The notes: generated by a model from the letters alone, not told the origin. A stretch of DNA of 39,423 nt from Opitutaceae bacterium (GCA_016711225.1 JADJTK010000038.1:1-39423); one strand, 5' to 3'. Numbered from the stretch's first letter, positions 1 to 8,744 are shown. Translations and numbers: made by a program.

Positions 1-2
1 AC

Positions 3-1136
3 CTCGAGGGCGCACCGCTCTTCCTGCTCGAATACGCCACCCATCTCGTGCGCGCGGCCGGCTTCTCCGTACAGGTGCTTTCCTGCGAAGACGGTCCGCT
101 CCACCGGAACTATCGTGAGCTCGGCGCCACTGTCACCTTCGTCGACCGCCACCGCCTCTTCGCGGCCGCCTCACCGGCGGAGTTCGCCTCCCGCCTGGGC
201 GAGGTGGCCGCCACCCTCGACTTCTCGGGCATCGACCTGGTCGTGAGCAACACCCTCGTCGGGTATTGGGGCGTCCATCTCGCCCGCCTAGCCGGCCGCC
301 CCTCGCTGCTCTATATCCACGAGAGCACCTCCGTGTTCCGCTTCTTCGAGCATGCGCTGGCGCTGCCGATGCATCGCCTCGTCGAGGAGGCGCTCGCCAC
401 GGCCACCCGTACCGTCTTCCTCTGCGAGGCCACCCGCCGCTACTACGTCGACGTGCTCGGCGCCGCCAACGACCGCATCCTGCCCGGTTGGATCGAGGTG
501 GAGGCCATCCGGCGCTTCCGCCGCGAGCACGACCGCGCCGCCCTGCGCCGCAAGCACGGCTTCGCCCCGGACGACGTGGTCATCGCCAACATCGGCACGG
601 TCTGCGAACGCAAGGGCCAGCACACCTTCATCCGTGCGGTGGACACGTTCCGCCGCCTGCCCTCCGACGGCCGCCGCCACCGCTTCGTGCTAGTCGGTGG
701 CCGGGCGGGGGTCTACCTCGACCTGCTCGTGAGCGACATCGCCCGGCTCGGCCTGGGCGACCTCATCGAGATCGTGCCGGAGACGCGCGAGGTGTACGAG
801 TTCTTCGTGCTCGCCGATCTCTTCGTGTGCTCGAGTTTCGAGGAGTCGTTCCCCCGGGTGGTGCTCGAGGCGATGGCCTTCGGCACGCCCATCGTGAGCA
901 CCGATGTGCATGGTATTCCCGAGATGGTGAAGAACCGCGCGGAGGCCTGGCTGGTGGCCCCCGGTGATCCCACGGCGATGGCCCAAGCGATGCGCACCTG
1001 CCTCGACAAGGAGCACAGCGGCAAATCCTTCGCGCCCACCGCCCTGTCGAAGGTGGTTCGTTACTACGACGCCGGGGTATTGCTGCCGCGCCATGTGGAG
1101 CTCGCCCGCGAGGCCGTGCTGTGCGCGGAGGCCTGA
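3..1136 (+). CDS. Glycosyltransferase family 4 (GT-B), 5' end outside window
   Basis: The reading frame is open to the left edge (L-E-G-A-P-L-F-L-L-E-Y-A-T-H-L precedes the first internal GTG at 48), so the gene starts outside the window. 'EGAPLFL' followed by a helix and a beta strand is the usual nucleotide-sugar transferase N-terminus. The C-terminal half has the GT4 donor-site signature: SSFEESFPRVVLEAMAFGTP contains the E-x7-E pair, followed by VSTDVHGIPEMV. ANIGTVCERKGQ matches the start of the second Rossmann-like domain. It probably transfers a sugar from an activated donor to a cell-surface glycan or lipid at the cytoplasmic face; the substrate cannot be told. It stops at TGA 1134-1136, just before a tandem repeat array. 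No partner biosynthesis genes are in view. Confidence 0.85.
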   Translation, partial: LEGAPLFLLEYATHLVRAAGFSVQVLSCEDGPLHRNYRELGATVTFVDRHRLFAAASPAEFASRLGEVAATLDFSGIDLVVSNTLVGYWGVHLARLAGRPSLLYIHESTSVFRFFEHALALPMHRLVEEALATATRTVFLCEATRRYYVDVLGAANDRILPGWIEVEAIRRFRREHDRAALRRKHGFAPDDVVIANIGTVCERKGQHTFIRAVDTFRRLPSDGRRHRFVLVGGRAGVYLDLLVSDIARLGLGDLIEIVPETREVYEFFVLADLFVCSSFEESFPRVVLEAMAFGTPIVSTDVHGIPEMVKNRAEAWLVAPGDPTAMAQAMRTCLDKEHSGKSFAPTALSKVVRYYDAGVLLPRHVELAREAVLCAEA

Positions 1137-1198
1137 CCCAGCAGCGGTTGCCGCGCGCGTCGAAGAAGCGAGTTGTGGGTAGCGCAGGCGCCCCACCC

Positions 1199-1955
1199 GA
1201 GCGCAATTCCTTGTCGCGATCGCGACACGAATCTGCGTCTTCGCGCCCTCACGCCCGCGCCGTTTCACGAGCAAAACGCACGCCCTTGCGCCCCTCCCGA
1301 GCGCAATTCCTTGTCGCGATCGCGACACCGATCTGCGTCTTTTCGCCCTCACGCCCGGCGCCGTTTCACGAGCGAAACGCACGCCCGGGCGCCCCACCCG
1401 AGCGCAACTCCTTGTCGCGATCGCGACACCGATCTGCGTCTTCGCGCCCCCCCGCCCGCGCCGTTTCACGAGCGAAACGCAGGCCCGTGCGCCCCACCCG
1501 AGCGCAACTCCTTGTCGCGATCGCGCCACCAATCTGCGTCTTCGCGCCCCCACGCCCGCGCCGTTTCACGAGCAAAACGCACGCCCTTGCGCCCCTCCGA
1601 GCGCAACTCCTTGTCGCGATCGCGACACGAATCTGCGTCTTCGCGCCCTCACGCCCGCGCCGTTTCACGTGCGAAACGCCCGCCCGTGTGCCCCACCCGA
1701 GCGCAACTCCTTGTCGCGATCGCGACACCGATCTGCGTCTTCGCGCCCTCCCGCCCGGTGCCATTCCACGAGCGAAACGCACGCCCTTGCGCCCCACCCG
1801 AGCGCAACTTCTTGTCGCGATCGCGACACGAATCTGCGTCTTCGCGCCCCCACGCCCGGCGCCATTTCACGAGCAAAACGCACGCCCTTGCGCCCCTCCC
1901 GAGCGCAACTCCTTGTCGCGATCGCGACACGGATCTGCGCCTCTGCGCCCCTGCA
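1199..1955. repeat. Tandem array, ~100-bp unit, 7 full copies plus a partial eighth
   Basis: Units begin with GAGCGCAA at 1199, 1299, 1400, 1500, 1599, 1699, 1800 and 1901, so periods are 99-101 bp. Each unit contains CTTGTCGCGATCGCGACAC, whose core TGTCGCGATCGCGACA is a perfect 16-bp palindrome. It is intact in seven of eight copies; the unit at 1500 has CGCGCCA. About 45 bp further on is CGTTTC-ACGAGC-GAAACG, a 6-bp stem hairpin; in some copies the right arm is AAAACG, which leaves 5 bp. Because the period is not a multiple of three, the reading frame changes from copy to copy. Long ORFs across it are therefore composition artefacts and not a repeat protein. Confidence 0.93.
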
Positions 1956-1974
1956 GCTTGCCTACCTTTGAAGA

Positions 1975-2256
1975 GAACCCGGACCAGTGGCTGTAGTTAG
2001 CCACCGGCACCACACCACCCGGCGTACGGGTCCGTACCGGGCAATTCCGGTCTTCATCAGCCGTTGCTCAAATTCTGCGGCACGTAGAAGCATCCGGCCT
2101 CATGACACATTTCTGTTCGTGGGCTCGCCGTCTTGAATCCAGCTTCCTTCCTATGGCGCCTCGCGGCGTCGCCGTTGCTTTCGCCCAATGCTTTGTTGTT
2201 TTGGATTCGCCCATCGAAGGCTTTCACCTCAGTTCACTGCCATGTCGGGCGCACAC
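1975..2256 (-). mobile_element. Group II intron remnant (ends retained, RT ORF missing)
   Basis: Read on the minus strand, the segment opens with GTGTGCGCCCGACATGG, a typical bacterial group II intron 5' end, followed by a TGAGGTGAAAG stretch as in domain I. It closes with a domain V-like hairpin at about 2001-2045: CCCGG-TACG-GACC-CGTA-CG-CCGGG, which has a GACC loop and a two-base CG bulge, then TGGTGTGG. A domain VI-like hairpin GTGGCT-AACTAC-AGCCAC follows at about 1985-2005. Only about 280 bp lie between the ends, too short for a full ribozyme and with no reverse transcriptase ORF, so this is an internally deleted relic. Exact boundaries, above all the 3' end near 1975-1985, are uncertain. 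Confidence 0.55.
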
Positions 2257-2560
2257 AAGCCACTACCGGCAACGACGGGAACGCGCCCGTTTTCCAAGCT
2301 GAGTCCGGTGCCCTTCGCGCGATCGGTAACGTTCGCCGCAAAAGCCGCTCCCGAGCAGCTGCGATGTATACCCTGAAAGAAGGCCCCGAAAGAAACCGCA
2401 GACCACGCAAGTGCTCGCAGATAGTCGGAGGATCGATCCGCGCCATCCGTGAAAACCGCGGTTCAAAAACCCGGCCGGCGATCCAGCCCAGAAAACGCCG
2501 CGATCAATCCCTCCCCCGCCAACCGAGCCGGCGGCCCGGGGTCACTGCCCCCCGATCCTA
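2257..2560. other. Intergenic stretch with no recognisable gene
   Basis: About 300 bp between the intron relic and the GFA gene. Short ORFs here have no recognisable motif and overlap each other in several frames. I see nothing I can name. Confidence 0.5.
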
Positions 2561-2989
2561 ATGCCTCACGACCATCCAGAAGATGCCGCCGGATACCTGC
2601 ACGGATCCTGTTTGTGCGGAGCCGTGCAGTATGAGGTGAAGGACGAGTTTGTGTACTCACAGTATTGCCACTGTGCGGATTGTCGCCGCGCGACTGGCTC
2701 CGCCTTCAAGCCCTTCGCCGGAATCGCAATTGAGAAGGTACGGATCACCGCGGGCGCCGACCATATCTCCCGCTATGGCGGCGGCAGAGCCTACGATGTG
2801 CACTGCCGCGTATGCGGATCCCTGCTCTATTCGGTCGTCCGAGATGGCGCCTGTGCCCACGTCACCCTCGGAACACTCCAGGACCCGCCCTCGATTCGCC
2901 CCTCCGCGCACATCTTCGTCGCCGACAAGGCGCCGTGGCACGAGATTACCGACGATCTGCCGCAGTACGAAGGTCATGTCACAGGATGA
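2561..2989 (+). CDS. GFA-family (CENP-V/GFA) zinc-binding protein
   Basis: 142-aa protein with the zinc-cysteine pattern of the glutathione-dependent formaldehyde-activating/CENP-V fold: GSCLCGAVQYE (Cys17, Cys19), YCHCADCRRATGSAF (Cys36, Cys38, Cys41) and HCRVCGSLLY (Cys82, Cys85), followed by HIFVADKAPWHEI near the C-terminus. Length and order of motifs match full-length members. Family members bind zinc through these cysteines; some were proposed to help form the glutathione-formaldehyde adduct, but most have no proven reaction, so a substrate should not be assumed. The ATG at 2561 is directly followed by family sequence; no clear Shine-Dalgarno is visible. It stands alone between two long non-coding stretches. 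Confidence 0.88.
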   Translation: MPHDHPEDAAGYLHGSCLCGAVQYEVKDEFVYSQYCHCADCRRATGSAFKPFAGIAIEKVRITAGADHISRYGGGRAYDVHCRVCGSLLYSVVRDGACAHVTLGTLQDPPSIRPSAHIFVADKAPWHEITDDLPQYEGHVTG

Positions 2990-3615
2990 ATGGGAAGGAC
3001 GACAACCCGAAGTAACCGAGGCGGCCAGTTGCGGGTCCTGCCGCCATGACGGAAACGAGGCGCCGCCTTCACGGTCAAGGTCGCGGGAGGACGGCGGGCC
3101 CAAACGAAGGGCCAAGTTTCAAGGGCCAATTGGCATGGGGCGGAGACGGGAACCCGCTCTCCGCGTTCCATCGCCCGCGCTGAACGGCTGCGCCGTCCAG
3201 CTACAACGCGCACGACCTTCTGGCGAGCGTCGCCACGGCCTGAACGCAGGCACGGACGCCTGCGCCACTCCAGTACCTCTGTTCTCCTCCGCCGCTGTGC
3301 CCTCCGTGGTCAGGTCGGTTCAGGATTCCGAGTTTCGGGTTTCGCGGAATCGAACCTGCCATTCTCTGCGTTCCTTGCGGTTTACCAGAAGTGGCGAGCA
3401 GGAGCAGGAGAACGACCGTGCCCTACTCCCCTCTGTTCCCGGGTCGGTTTCGGCTGGAGGATTCCACCCACAGCTGCCTCGACCACATCGCCCGGCGAGC
3501 GGACCGAATCCGGGCCCGGCCACGGGCCTGGCCCACAACCCGGGCTTGCGTCTCCTCCGGTCCAATCCCGACTATGGCAGCTACGCCGATTCCGCTCTCC
3601 GCCGCGCCACCGACC
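2990..3615. other. 626-bp gene-free stretch with repeat fragments
   Basis: No supported gene. It contains one half of the dispersed palindromic family (GCAGGCACGGACGCCTGCGC at 3246-3265) and a stretch related to the 'CTCTGTGG/CTCTGCG' repeats (about 3280-3395: TGTGCCCTCCGTGGTCAG and TCTCTGCGTTCCTTGCGG). ORFs running through it are extensions of neighbouring frames. The frame of the RidA-like gene is open to 3391, but similarity-bearing residues begin only after 3616. Confidence 0.6.
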
Positions 3616-4785
3616 ATGAACACCCCCACCGCCACCGCCGGACTCAGCCGCCTTGAAGTGCGGGCCACCCCGCGCCCATCGTTCACCGAATACCACGTCA
3701 CGGCCACCATCGAGGGACCCGCTTTTGTGGGCGCCGCCGCCGCGGAACTCTTCGGCCGCGTCGCTGCCCTGCTCGCCGAGCACAAGATCCAGCCCATCCA
3801 GGAGAAGGTCTACGGCCTTACCCGCGTGCGCGACGAGGTGCTCAAGGTTCGCGACTCCGCCTACCAGCGGCACGGACTGGACCGCTCGATGCCCGTCACC
3901 TGGCTGCAAGGCACACCGCTGCAGGGGTGCGATTTCGTGGGCCTGCAGATCTGGGGCGTGGTACCGACGGACGGCGCGCCCTGCGTCGAAACCGTCACCA
4001 CGCCCGGCTCCGACCGCGGCCGCCTGTGGCGCGGCCACGGTTTCCAGATGCTGCACTTGGCCGCCGTACGGGGCACCACCCCGGCCGGACCGCTGGCCGA
4101 CGGCCACGTGGCCCAGGCCGAACAGATGTTCACCAACATCGGCCTCCGCTTGGCCGCACTCGGTTTCCAGTACACCCAGGTGGCCCGCACTTGGATCTAC
4201 ATGGCCCGCCTGCTGGAGTGGTACGACGACCTCAACCGCGTGCGCACCGCCCACTTCCGCCGCGTCGGCATCGGCGGCGAAGGCGGCGTGCCCTTCCCGG
4301 CCAGCACCGGCATCCAATGCCACTCCGACACCGAGGAGTGCGTGGTCGACGTGCTTGCGGTGGCGCCCGCCACCCCGGGCGGGCTCACCGTCGCCCCGGT
4401 GCGCTGCAGCCCGCGCCAGGACCAATCGTTCAACTACGGCTCGGCCTTCTCGCGCGGCATGATCCTCGACCTCGAGGGCAAACGCACCATCCACATCTCC
4501 GGCACGGCGAACATCAACACCGCCGGCGACAGCACCCACATCGGCGACGCCGAAAGCCAGAGCCTGGAGACGATGATGAGCATCGCCGCCATCCTCGAGC
4601 AACACGGCGGCAGCCTGCGCAGCATCACCTCGGCCACGCTGTTCTGCAAAGACCGCGCCGCCTGGGAGGCCTGGTGCCGGGTCACCCAGCTGCTCCAGAT
4701 CCCGTTCTTCCCGAAGGTCGCCGTGCTGGCCGACGTCTGCCGCCACAACCTGCTCGTCGAGATGGAAGCCGTGGCCGTGATCTAG
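3616..4785 (+). CDS. RidA/YjgF-like protein related to FkbO/Hyg5 chorismatases
   Basis: 389 aa from the chosen ATG at 3616; the frame is open further upstream (ATG at 3574), but that part is Pro/Ala-rich and looks non-coding. The C-terminal ~110 residues read as a RidA-type domain: IHISGTANINTAGDS, the HIGDAESQSLETMMSIAAIL helix, then SITSATLFCKDRAAWEAW and the closing NLLVEMEAVAVI. The N-terminal half (EYHVTATIEGPAFVGAAAAE..) has the pattern of a second, diverged copy, the arrangement of FkbO/Hyg5 chorismatase-like proteins. At the place of the RidA catalytic arginine (PARSCV in E. coli) the sequence has PKVAVL, so imine deaminase activity is doubtful. Trimeric cytosolic enzyme is likely; substrate unknown. 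No pathway neighbours. Confidence 0.65.
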   Translation: MNTPTATAGLSRLEVRATPRPSFTEYHVTATIEGPAFVGAAAAELFGRVAALLAEHKIQPIQEKVYGLTRVRDEVLKVRDSAYQRHGLDRSMPVTWLQGTPLQGCDFVGLQIWGVVPTDGAPCVETVTTPGSDRGRLWRGHGFQMLHLAAVRGTTPAGPLADGHVAQAEQMFTNIGLRLAALGFQYTQVARTWIYMARLLEWYDDLNRVRTAHFRRVGIGGEGGVPFPASTGIQCHSDTEECVVDVLAVAPATPGGLTVAPVRCSPRQDQSFNYGSAFSRGMILDLEGKRTIHISGTANINTAGDSTHIGDAESQSLETMMSIAAILEQHGGSLRSITSATLFCKDRAAWEAWCRVTQLLQIPFFPKVAVLADVCRHNLLVEMEAVAVI

Positions 4786-4820
4786 GGGCGCCGCTCACTG
4801 ACTACTGGTCACTGATGAGC

Positions 4821-4900
4821 GGTCACCGTCCCCCGTTGCCCGCTCCTTCAGGACGGGCCGGTGACCTCGCACCTGTAGGCCAGGGCGCCGACCTGGCCGG
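4821..4900. repeat. Dispersed intergenic repeats (CTCCTTCAGGAC type plus GTAGGCCAGG type)
   Basis: GGTCACCG (4821-4828) pairs with CGGTGACC (4859-4866) around CCCGCTCCTTCAGGACGGG. It is followed at 4875-4900 by GTAGGCCAGGGCGCCGACC and TGGCCGG. The second element recurs at 8522 and 8619. The CTCCTTCAGGAC element recurs near 23566 and 24867. The rest of the 4786-5098 gap holds ACTGACTACTGGTCACTGAT (4797-4816) and AATCGAAAATCGGCAATC (5079-5096), low-complexity motifs of the same kind as at 16457. Confidence 0.75.
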
Positions 4901-5098
4901 ATCCGGAACGGCCACGGCACCGCCGTGACCTTCAGCCCACTCCGAGTCTGGCATGAGCACTGCATCCCCAGGCGCGAGCTTGAAGCACCAGTCCACGTGC
5001 CCCCGTCCGACCTCCCTACTTCGCACCCCGCAATTCAAGATCCGCACCGCTCCCGGCCGCCTTCCGCCAATCGAAAATCGGCAATCCCAAGTCGAAAA

Positions 5099-5926
5099 TC
5101 AGGTGAGAAACTCCCGCACCGCTTCCACAAACGCCGCCCGCGCCTCAATGTGTGGATTGTGGCCGCTCTCGGCCACCGTCACGATGCGCGCCTGCGGGAA
5201 ACGCATCGCGATCTCCGGCCGGTCCTCCTCGCGCACATGCCGCGAGTACCCGCCGATCACGAACAACGTGGGTCCGTCGTAGCAATCGCCCGGAGCCAGC
5301 GAGGTGCGCGCGATCTCGTCGAGCTCGGCGCGCAGGGCGGCCACGTTCACCCGCCACTGGAAACGCCCGTCCGCCCCCCGCTCCAAGTTCGTGGTGAGAA
5401 ACTTGATCATCGCCCAGTCCTTCACCACAGCCTCCAGCTGCGCCTCAGCCTCCGCGCGAGACGCAAGCTTCGCCGGCTCGATCGCCAACATCGCATCGAG
5501 GATACCGCGGAACTTGGAGGCGTCGTAGTCGCGCGGCGCGATGTCGACGGACACCAGTCGCTCCACCCGCTCGGGCCGATGGCAGGCCAGCGCCATCGCC
5601 AGTTTGCCGCCCATGCTATGTCCCATCAACGCCACCCGCGCCAACCCCTGCGCATCCATCCAGCGCAGCACATCGGCCTCCAGCGTGGCGAAGTCATGGT
5701 CCTCGGCGTGGGGCGACATCCCGTGGTTGCGCAGATCGAGCGCGAGCACATGGCGCTGGGTGCTCAGCTCCGCTCCCACCGTCTGCCAGTTGCGCGACGA
5801 GCCCAGCAGCCCGTGGATGATCACCAGCGGGGGTCGGCCCGCCCCGCCAAAGTCGCGATGGAAAAGTTGCAGCACCCCGCCACGAAACGGCGCCGCGCCC
5901 CGCCCGCCAAGCCCGGAGTAGGTCAC
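5099..5926 (-). CDS. Alpha/beta hydrolase (YbfF-like esterase)
   Basis: 275 aa from GTG 5926, chosen because AAGGAG sits 6 nt upstream (5933-5938); the frame is open 36 bp further. Motifs: LVIIHGLLGSSRNW (oxyanion-hole HG), VLALDLRNHGMSP, the nucleophile elbow VALMGHSMGGK (G-H-S-M-G) and a C-terminal VAESGHNPHIEA, which supplies the catalytic histidine. DLRNHG and MGHSMGGKLAMALA closely resemble the E. coli YbfF group of short-acyl esterases. Cytosolic; no signal peptide. It is divergent from mutS, with only about 50 bp between starts, so the two promoters probably share or overlap this gap. Physiological substrate unknown. Confidence 0.88.
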   Translation of the reverse strand: MTYSGLGGRGAAPFRGGVLQLFHRDFGGAGRPPLVIIHGLLGSSRNWQTVGAELSTQRHVLALDLRNHGMSPHAEDHDFATLEADVLRWMDAQGLARVALMGHSMGGKLAMALACHRPERVERLVSVDIAPRDYDASKFRGILDAMLAIEPAKLASRAEAEAQLEAVVKDWAMIKFLTTNLERGADGRFQWRVNVAALRAELDEIARTSLAPGDCYDGPTLFVIGGYSRHVREEDRPEIAMRFPQARIVTVAESGHNPHIEARAAFVEAVREFLT

Positions 5927-5932
5927 TGATTT

Positions 5933-5938
5933 CTCCTT
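5933..5938 (-). promoter_or_regulatory. Shine-Dalgarno AAGGAG of the esterase gene
   Basis: CTCCTT on the plus strand reads AAGGAG on the minus strand, six bases before the GTG at 5926. It decides the start against the upstream in-frame ATG at 5962. Clear SD sites are rare in this window. Confidence 0.6.
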
Positions 5939-5975
5939 CCGCCTCGCGCCTTCCGCCTTCAACCTTCACACCCCA

Positions 5976-8525
5976 ATGGCCGACGAGAAGCTCACTCCGA
6001 TGTTGCAGCAGTATTTCGAGGTGAAGCGCAGCCTCGCGCCCAACATCATCCTTCTCTTCCGCCTCGGGGACTTCTACGAGATGTTCTTCGAGGACGCCGA
6101 GGTCGCCTCGAAACTCCTCGGCATCACCCTCACCGGGCGCAACGGCCACCCCATGGCCGGCATCCCCTTCCACGCCGCCGACAACTACGTGGGCAAGCTC
6201 CTGGCCGCCGGCCGCAAGGTGGCGATCTGCGACCAGACCGAGGCCGCCCAGACCGGCAAGCTGGTGCGCCGCGCCGTCACCCGTATCCTGAGCCCTGGCA
6301 CCACGCTCGACGCCGCCCAGCTCGACGCCGGCCGCAACCGCTACCTCGTCGCCCTGGCGCGCGACAGCCGCGGTCTCCACGCAGCCTGGATGGACCTCTC
6401 GACCGGCGAATTCCGCCTCGCGAGCGACCCCAAGCCGGAGAACCTGCTCCCCGTCCTCCACGCCCTCGCGCCCACCGAGATCGTGCTTTCCGAGGGCGCC
6501 CTCGAGGTCTGGCGCGCCGCCCCGCACCACGAGACCGCCCTGCACGCCCTCATGCGCTTCGCCGAGGAGCGCGTTGTCTCCGAACTTCCAGGCTACCACT
6601 TCGAGACCACCGCCGGCGCCCACGCCGTGCGCACCGCCCTCGGTGTGCTCAACCTCCAGGGCTTCGGCCTCGCCGACGACCACCCCGGCCTCGGGCCGGC
6701 CGGGGCACTCGTCCACTACACCACGGAAAACCTCCGCGCCAAACCGGAGAACCTCCGCACCCTGCGCGAGTATTCCAGCCGCCGCGCGCTGCTCCTCGAT
6801 CCGGCCACCCTGCGCAACCTCGAGATCTTCGCCTCCGTCTCCGGCGCCCGCGCCGGCAGCCTGCTCGCCTCCCTCGACCGCACGCACACCCCCGCCGGCT
6901 CACGCCTGCTCGAGCGTTTCCTCGCCGCGCCGCCACTCGACCTCGCCGAGATCGAGCGCCGCCAGTCCTGTGTCGCGGAACTGCTCGAACGCCCCGCGCT
7001 CCTCGCCGAACTGCGCGGCGCACTCAAGCACGTGCGCGACATCCCGCGTATCCTCGGGCGACTGCAGAACCGCCTGCGCAATCCCCGCGAGCTCGCCGCC
7101 GTGCGCGAGACCCTTGAGCAGTTGCCCGCGATCCTTGCCGGCCTCGAACAAGCTTCGGTGCCCGGCCTCGTCGCGCTGCGCGCCCGCATGTCCGACCTGC
7201 CCCCGCTGCGCGACCTGCTCCGCGCCGGCCTGCGCGACGAGTTGCCCAACGATCTGGCCGAGGGCGGCTACATCCGCCCCGGGTTCGACGCCGAGCTCGA
7301 CCGTCTCCAATCCCTCACCTCCGGCAACAAGACCTGGCTGGCCGAGCTCGAGCGCGCCGAGCAGGAACGCTCCGGCATCCGCAGCCTGAAGGTGAAATTC
7401 AACAACGCCTTCGGCTACTACATCGAGGTCACCAAGGCCAACCTCGCCCTCGTCCCCGCCGACTACATCCGGCGCCAGACCACGGTGAACGGCGAACGCT
7501 TCATCACCGAGGCCCTCCGCCAGAAGGAGAAGGAGATCTTCCACGCCGAGGAGAACGCCCTCGCCCGTGAGCAATCCCTCTTCGCCGACCTCGTCGCCAA
7601 GGTCCTCGACGACGCCGTCGCCCTCCAGCAGACCGCCGACGCCCTCGCCGAGCTCGACGTCTACGCTGGCTGGTCCGTCCTGGCCCGGGAGAACGATTAC
7701 ACCCGCCCCGTCGTCGACGAGAGCGACGTGCTCGAGATCGACGAAGGCCGCCACCCCGTGGTCGAGCAGATGCTCCGGCACAGTCCCGGGGGCCTCGCCG
7801 GCACCCAGGCCTTTGTCCCCAACGACACCGGACTGGCCGGCAGCGACGGGCAGATCATGCTGCTCACCGGCCCGAACATGGCCGGTAAATCCACCTACAT
7901 CCGCCAGGTCGCGCTCATCGTGCTGATGGCGCACATCGGCTGCTGGGTGCCGGCGAAGCGCTGCCGTCTCGGCTTCGTGGATCGCGTGTTCTCCCGCGTC
8001 GGCGCCAGCGACGACCTCGCGCGCGGCAACTCGACCTTCATGGTCGAGATGAACGAGACCGCCAACATCCTCAACAACGCCACCGACCGCAGCCTGATCA
8101 TCCTCGACGAGGTCGGCCGTGGCACCTCCACCTACGACGGCCTGAGCATCGCCTGGGCGGTGGTCGAGCATCTGCACCGCGATCCCGCCGCCGGGCCGCG
8201 CACGCTTTTCGCCACGCATTACCAGGAGCTCACCCAGCTCGACAAGTTCCTGCCCCGCCTGCGCAACTTCTCCGTCGCGGTGAAGGAGTGGAACGAGGAA
8301 ATCCTCTTCGTGCGCCGGGTCGTGCCCGGGGCCGCGGACCGCAGCTACGGTATCCAGGTCGCCCGCCTCGCCGGTCTGCCCCTCACGGTGATCGACCGGG
8401 CGAAGGTGATCCTCACCCAGCTCGAGTCCGACGATACGACCGTCACCCTCCCTGCGCCGCAGACGCGCCCGCGCCGCAAGCTCCACGTCGCCCCTGAAGA
8501 CGACGGGCAGTTGAGCCTACTGTAG
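5976..8525 (+). CDS. mutS: DNA mismatch repair protein MutS
   Basis: 849 aa, normal full length for MutS1. The mismatch-recognition domain shows LGDFYEMFFEDA (F-Y-E motif that stacks on the mispaired base) near residue 30, then GIPFHAADNYV. The clamp/lever region contains FNNAFGYYIEVTKAN. The ATPase domain has Walker A TGPNMAGKSTYIRQ (about residues 630-644), RVGASDDLARGNSTFMVEM (signature/ABC loop region) and Walker B LIILDEVGRGTSTYDGLS (about 706-723), followed by LFATHYQEL. It recognises mismatches and recruits MutL. The ATG at 5976 gives MADEKLTPM; no SD is visible. The stop codon TAG 8523-8525 lies inside a dispersed repeat (GTAGGCC..), suggesting that a repeat inserted at or replaced the original 3' end. 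Confidence 0.97.
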   Translation: MADEKLTPMLQQYFEVKRSLAPNIILLFRLGDFYEMFFEDAEVASKLLGITLTGRNGHPMAGIPFHAADNYVGKLLAAGRKVAICDQTEAAQTGKLVRRAVTRILSPGTTLDAAQLDAGRNRYLVALARDSRGLHAAWMDLSTGEFRLASDPKPENLLPVLHALAPTEIVLSEGALEVWRAAPHHETALHALMRFAEERVVSELPGYHFETTAGAHAVRTALGVLNLQGFGLADDHPGLGPAGALVHYTTENLRAKPENLRTLREYSSRRALLLDPATLRNLEIFASVSGARAGSLLASLDRTHTPAGSRLLERFLAAPPLDLAEIERRQSCVAELLERPALLAELRGALKHVRDIPRILGRLQNRLRNPRELAAVRETLEQLPAILAGLEQASVPGLVALRARMSDLPPLRDLLRAGLRDELPNDLAEGGYIRPGFDAELDRLQSLTSGNKTWLAELERAEQERSGIRSLKVKFNNAFGYYIEVTKANLALVPADYIRRQTTVNGERFITEALRQKEKEIFHAEENALAREQSLFADLVAKVLDDAVALQQTADALAELDVYAGWSVLARENDYTRPVVDESDVLEIDEGRHPVVEQMLRHSPGGLAGTQAFVPNDTGLAGSDGQIMLLTGPNMAGKSTYIRQVALIVLMAHIGCWVPAKRCRLGFVDRVFSRVGASDDLARGNSTFMVEMNETANILNNATDRSLIILDEVGRGTSTYDGLSIAWAVVEHLHRDPAAGPRTLFATHYQELTQLDKFLPRLRNFSVAVKEWNEEILFVRRVVPGAADRSYGIQVARLAGLPLTVIDRAKVILTQLESDDTTVTLPAPQTRPRRKLHVAPEDDGQLSLL

Positions 8526-8655
8526 GCCAGGGCGCCGACTTGGCCGGCCCTTCGCCGACCCCAAACCGGCCACCTCAACGCGGTGGCCTACATTGGGCCC
8601 CATTCCCACGCCTGCGCTGTAGGCCAGGGCGCCGACCTGGCCCGCCCTTCGCCGC
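8522..8655. repeat. GTAGGCCAGG repeat: inverted element plus partial direct copy
   Basis: GTAGGCCAGGGCGCCGAC at 8522 pairs at its end with TGGCCTAC (8583-8590); inner arms GGCCGG and CCGGCC also pair, giving a long hairpin. A second copy starts at 8619 (GTAGGCCAGGGCGCCGACC). Both are followed by GCCCTTCGCCG. A third copy is at 4875. The first base pairs include the mutS stop codon. Confidence 0.85.
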
Positions 8656-8744
8656 TTTTCGTCGCCCCGGGCAAAATACTTCCTAAGAACTCTCCCGCTC
8701 GCGCGTTTCCCCAGCAGAACCACCTCCCCCAACCGCAACCCGGC

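Noticed and set aside
1199..1955. CRISPR array
   Set aside because: The whole 100-bp unit is repeated with no unique spacers, and no cas gene is nearby.
1121..2000. Two long overlapping plus-strand ORFs (275-291 codons) with RDRDT/SRSRH-rich repeats
   Set aside because: They are readings of the 100-bp non-triplet tandem array in different frames. The repeat period breaks any protein periodicity, and equally long ORFs exist on the other strand.
6900..8486. 528-codon minus-strand ORF opposite mutS
   Set aside because: GC-rich antisense shadow; the plus strand encodes an intact MutS with all motifs.
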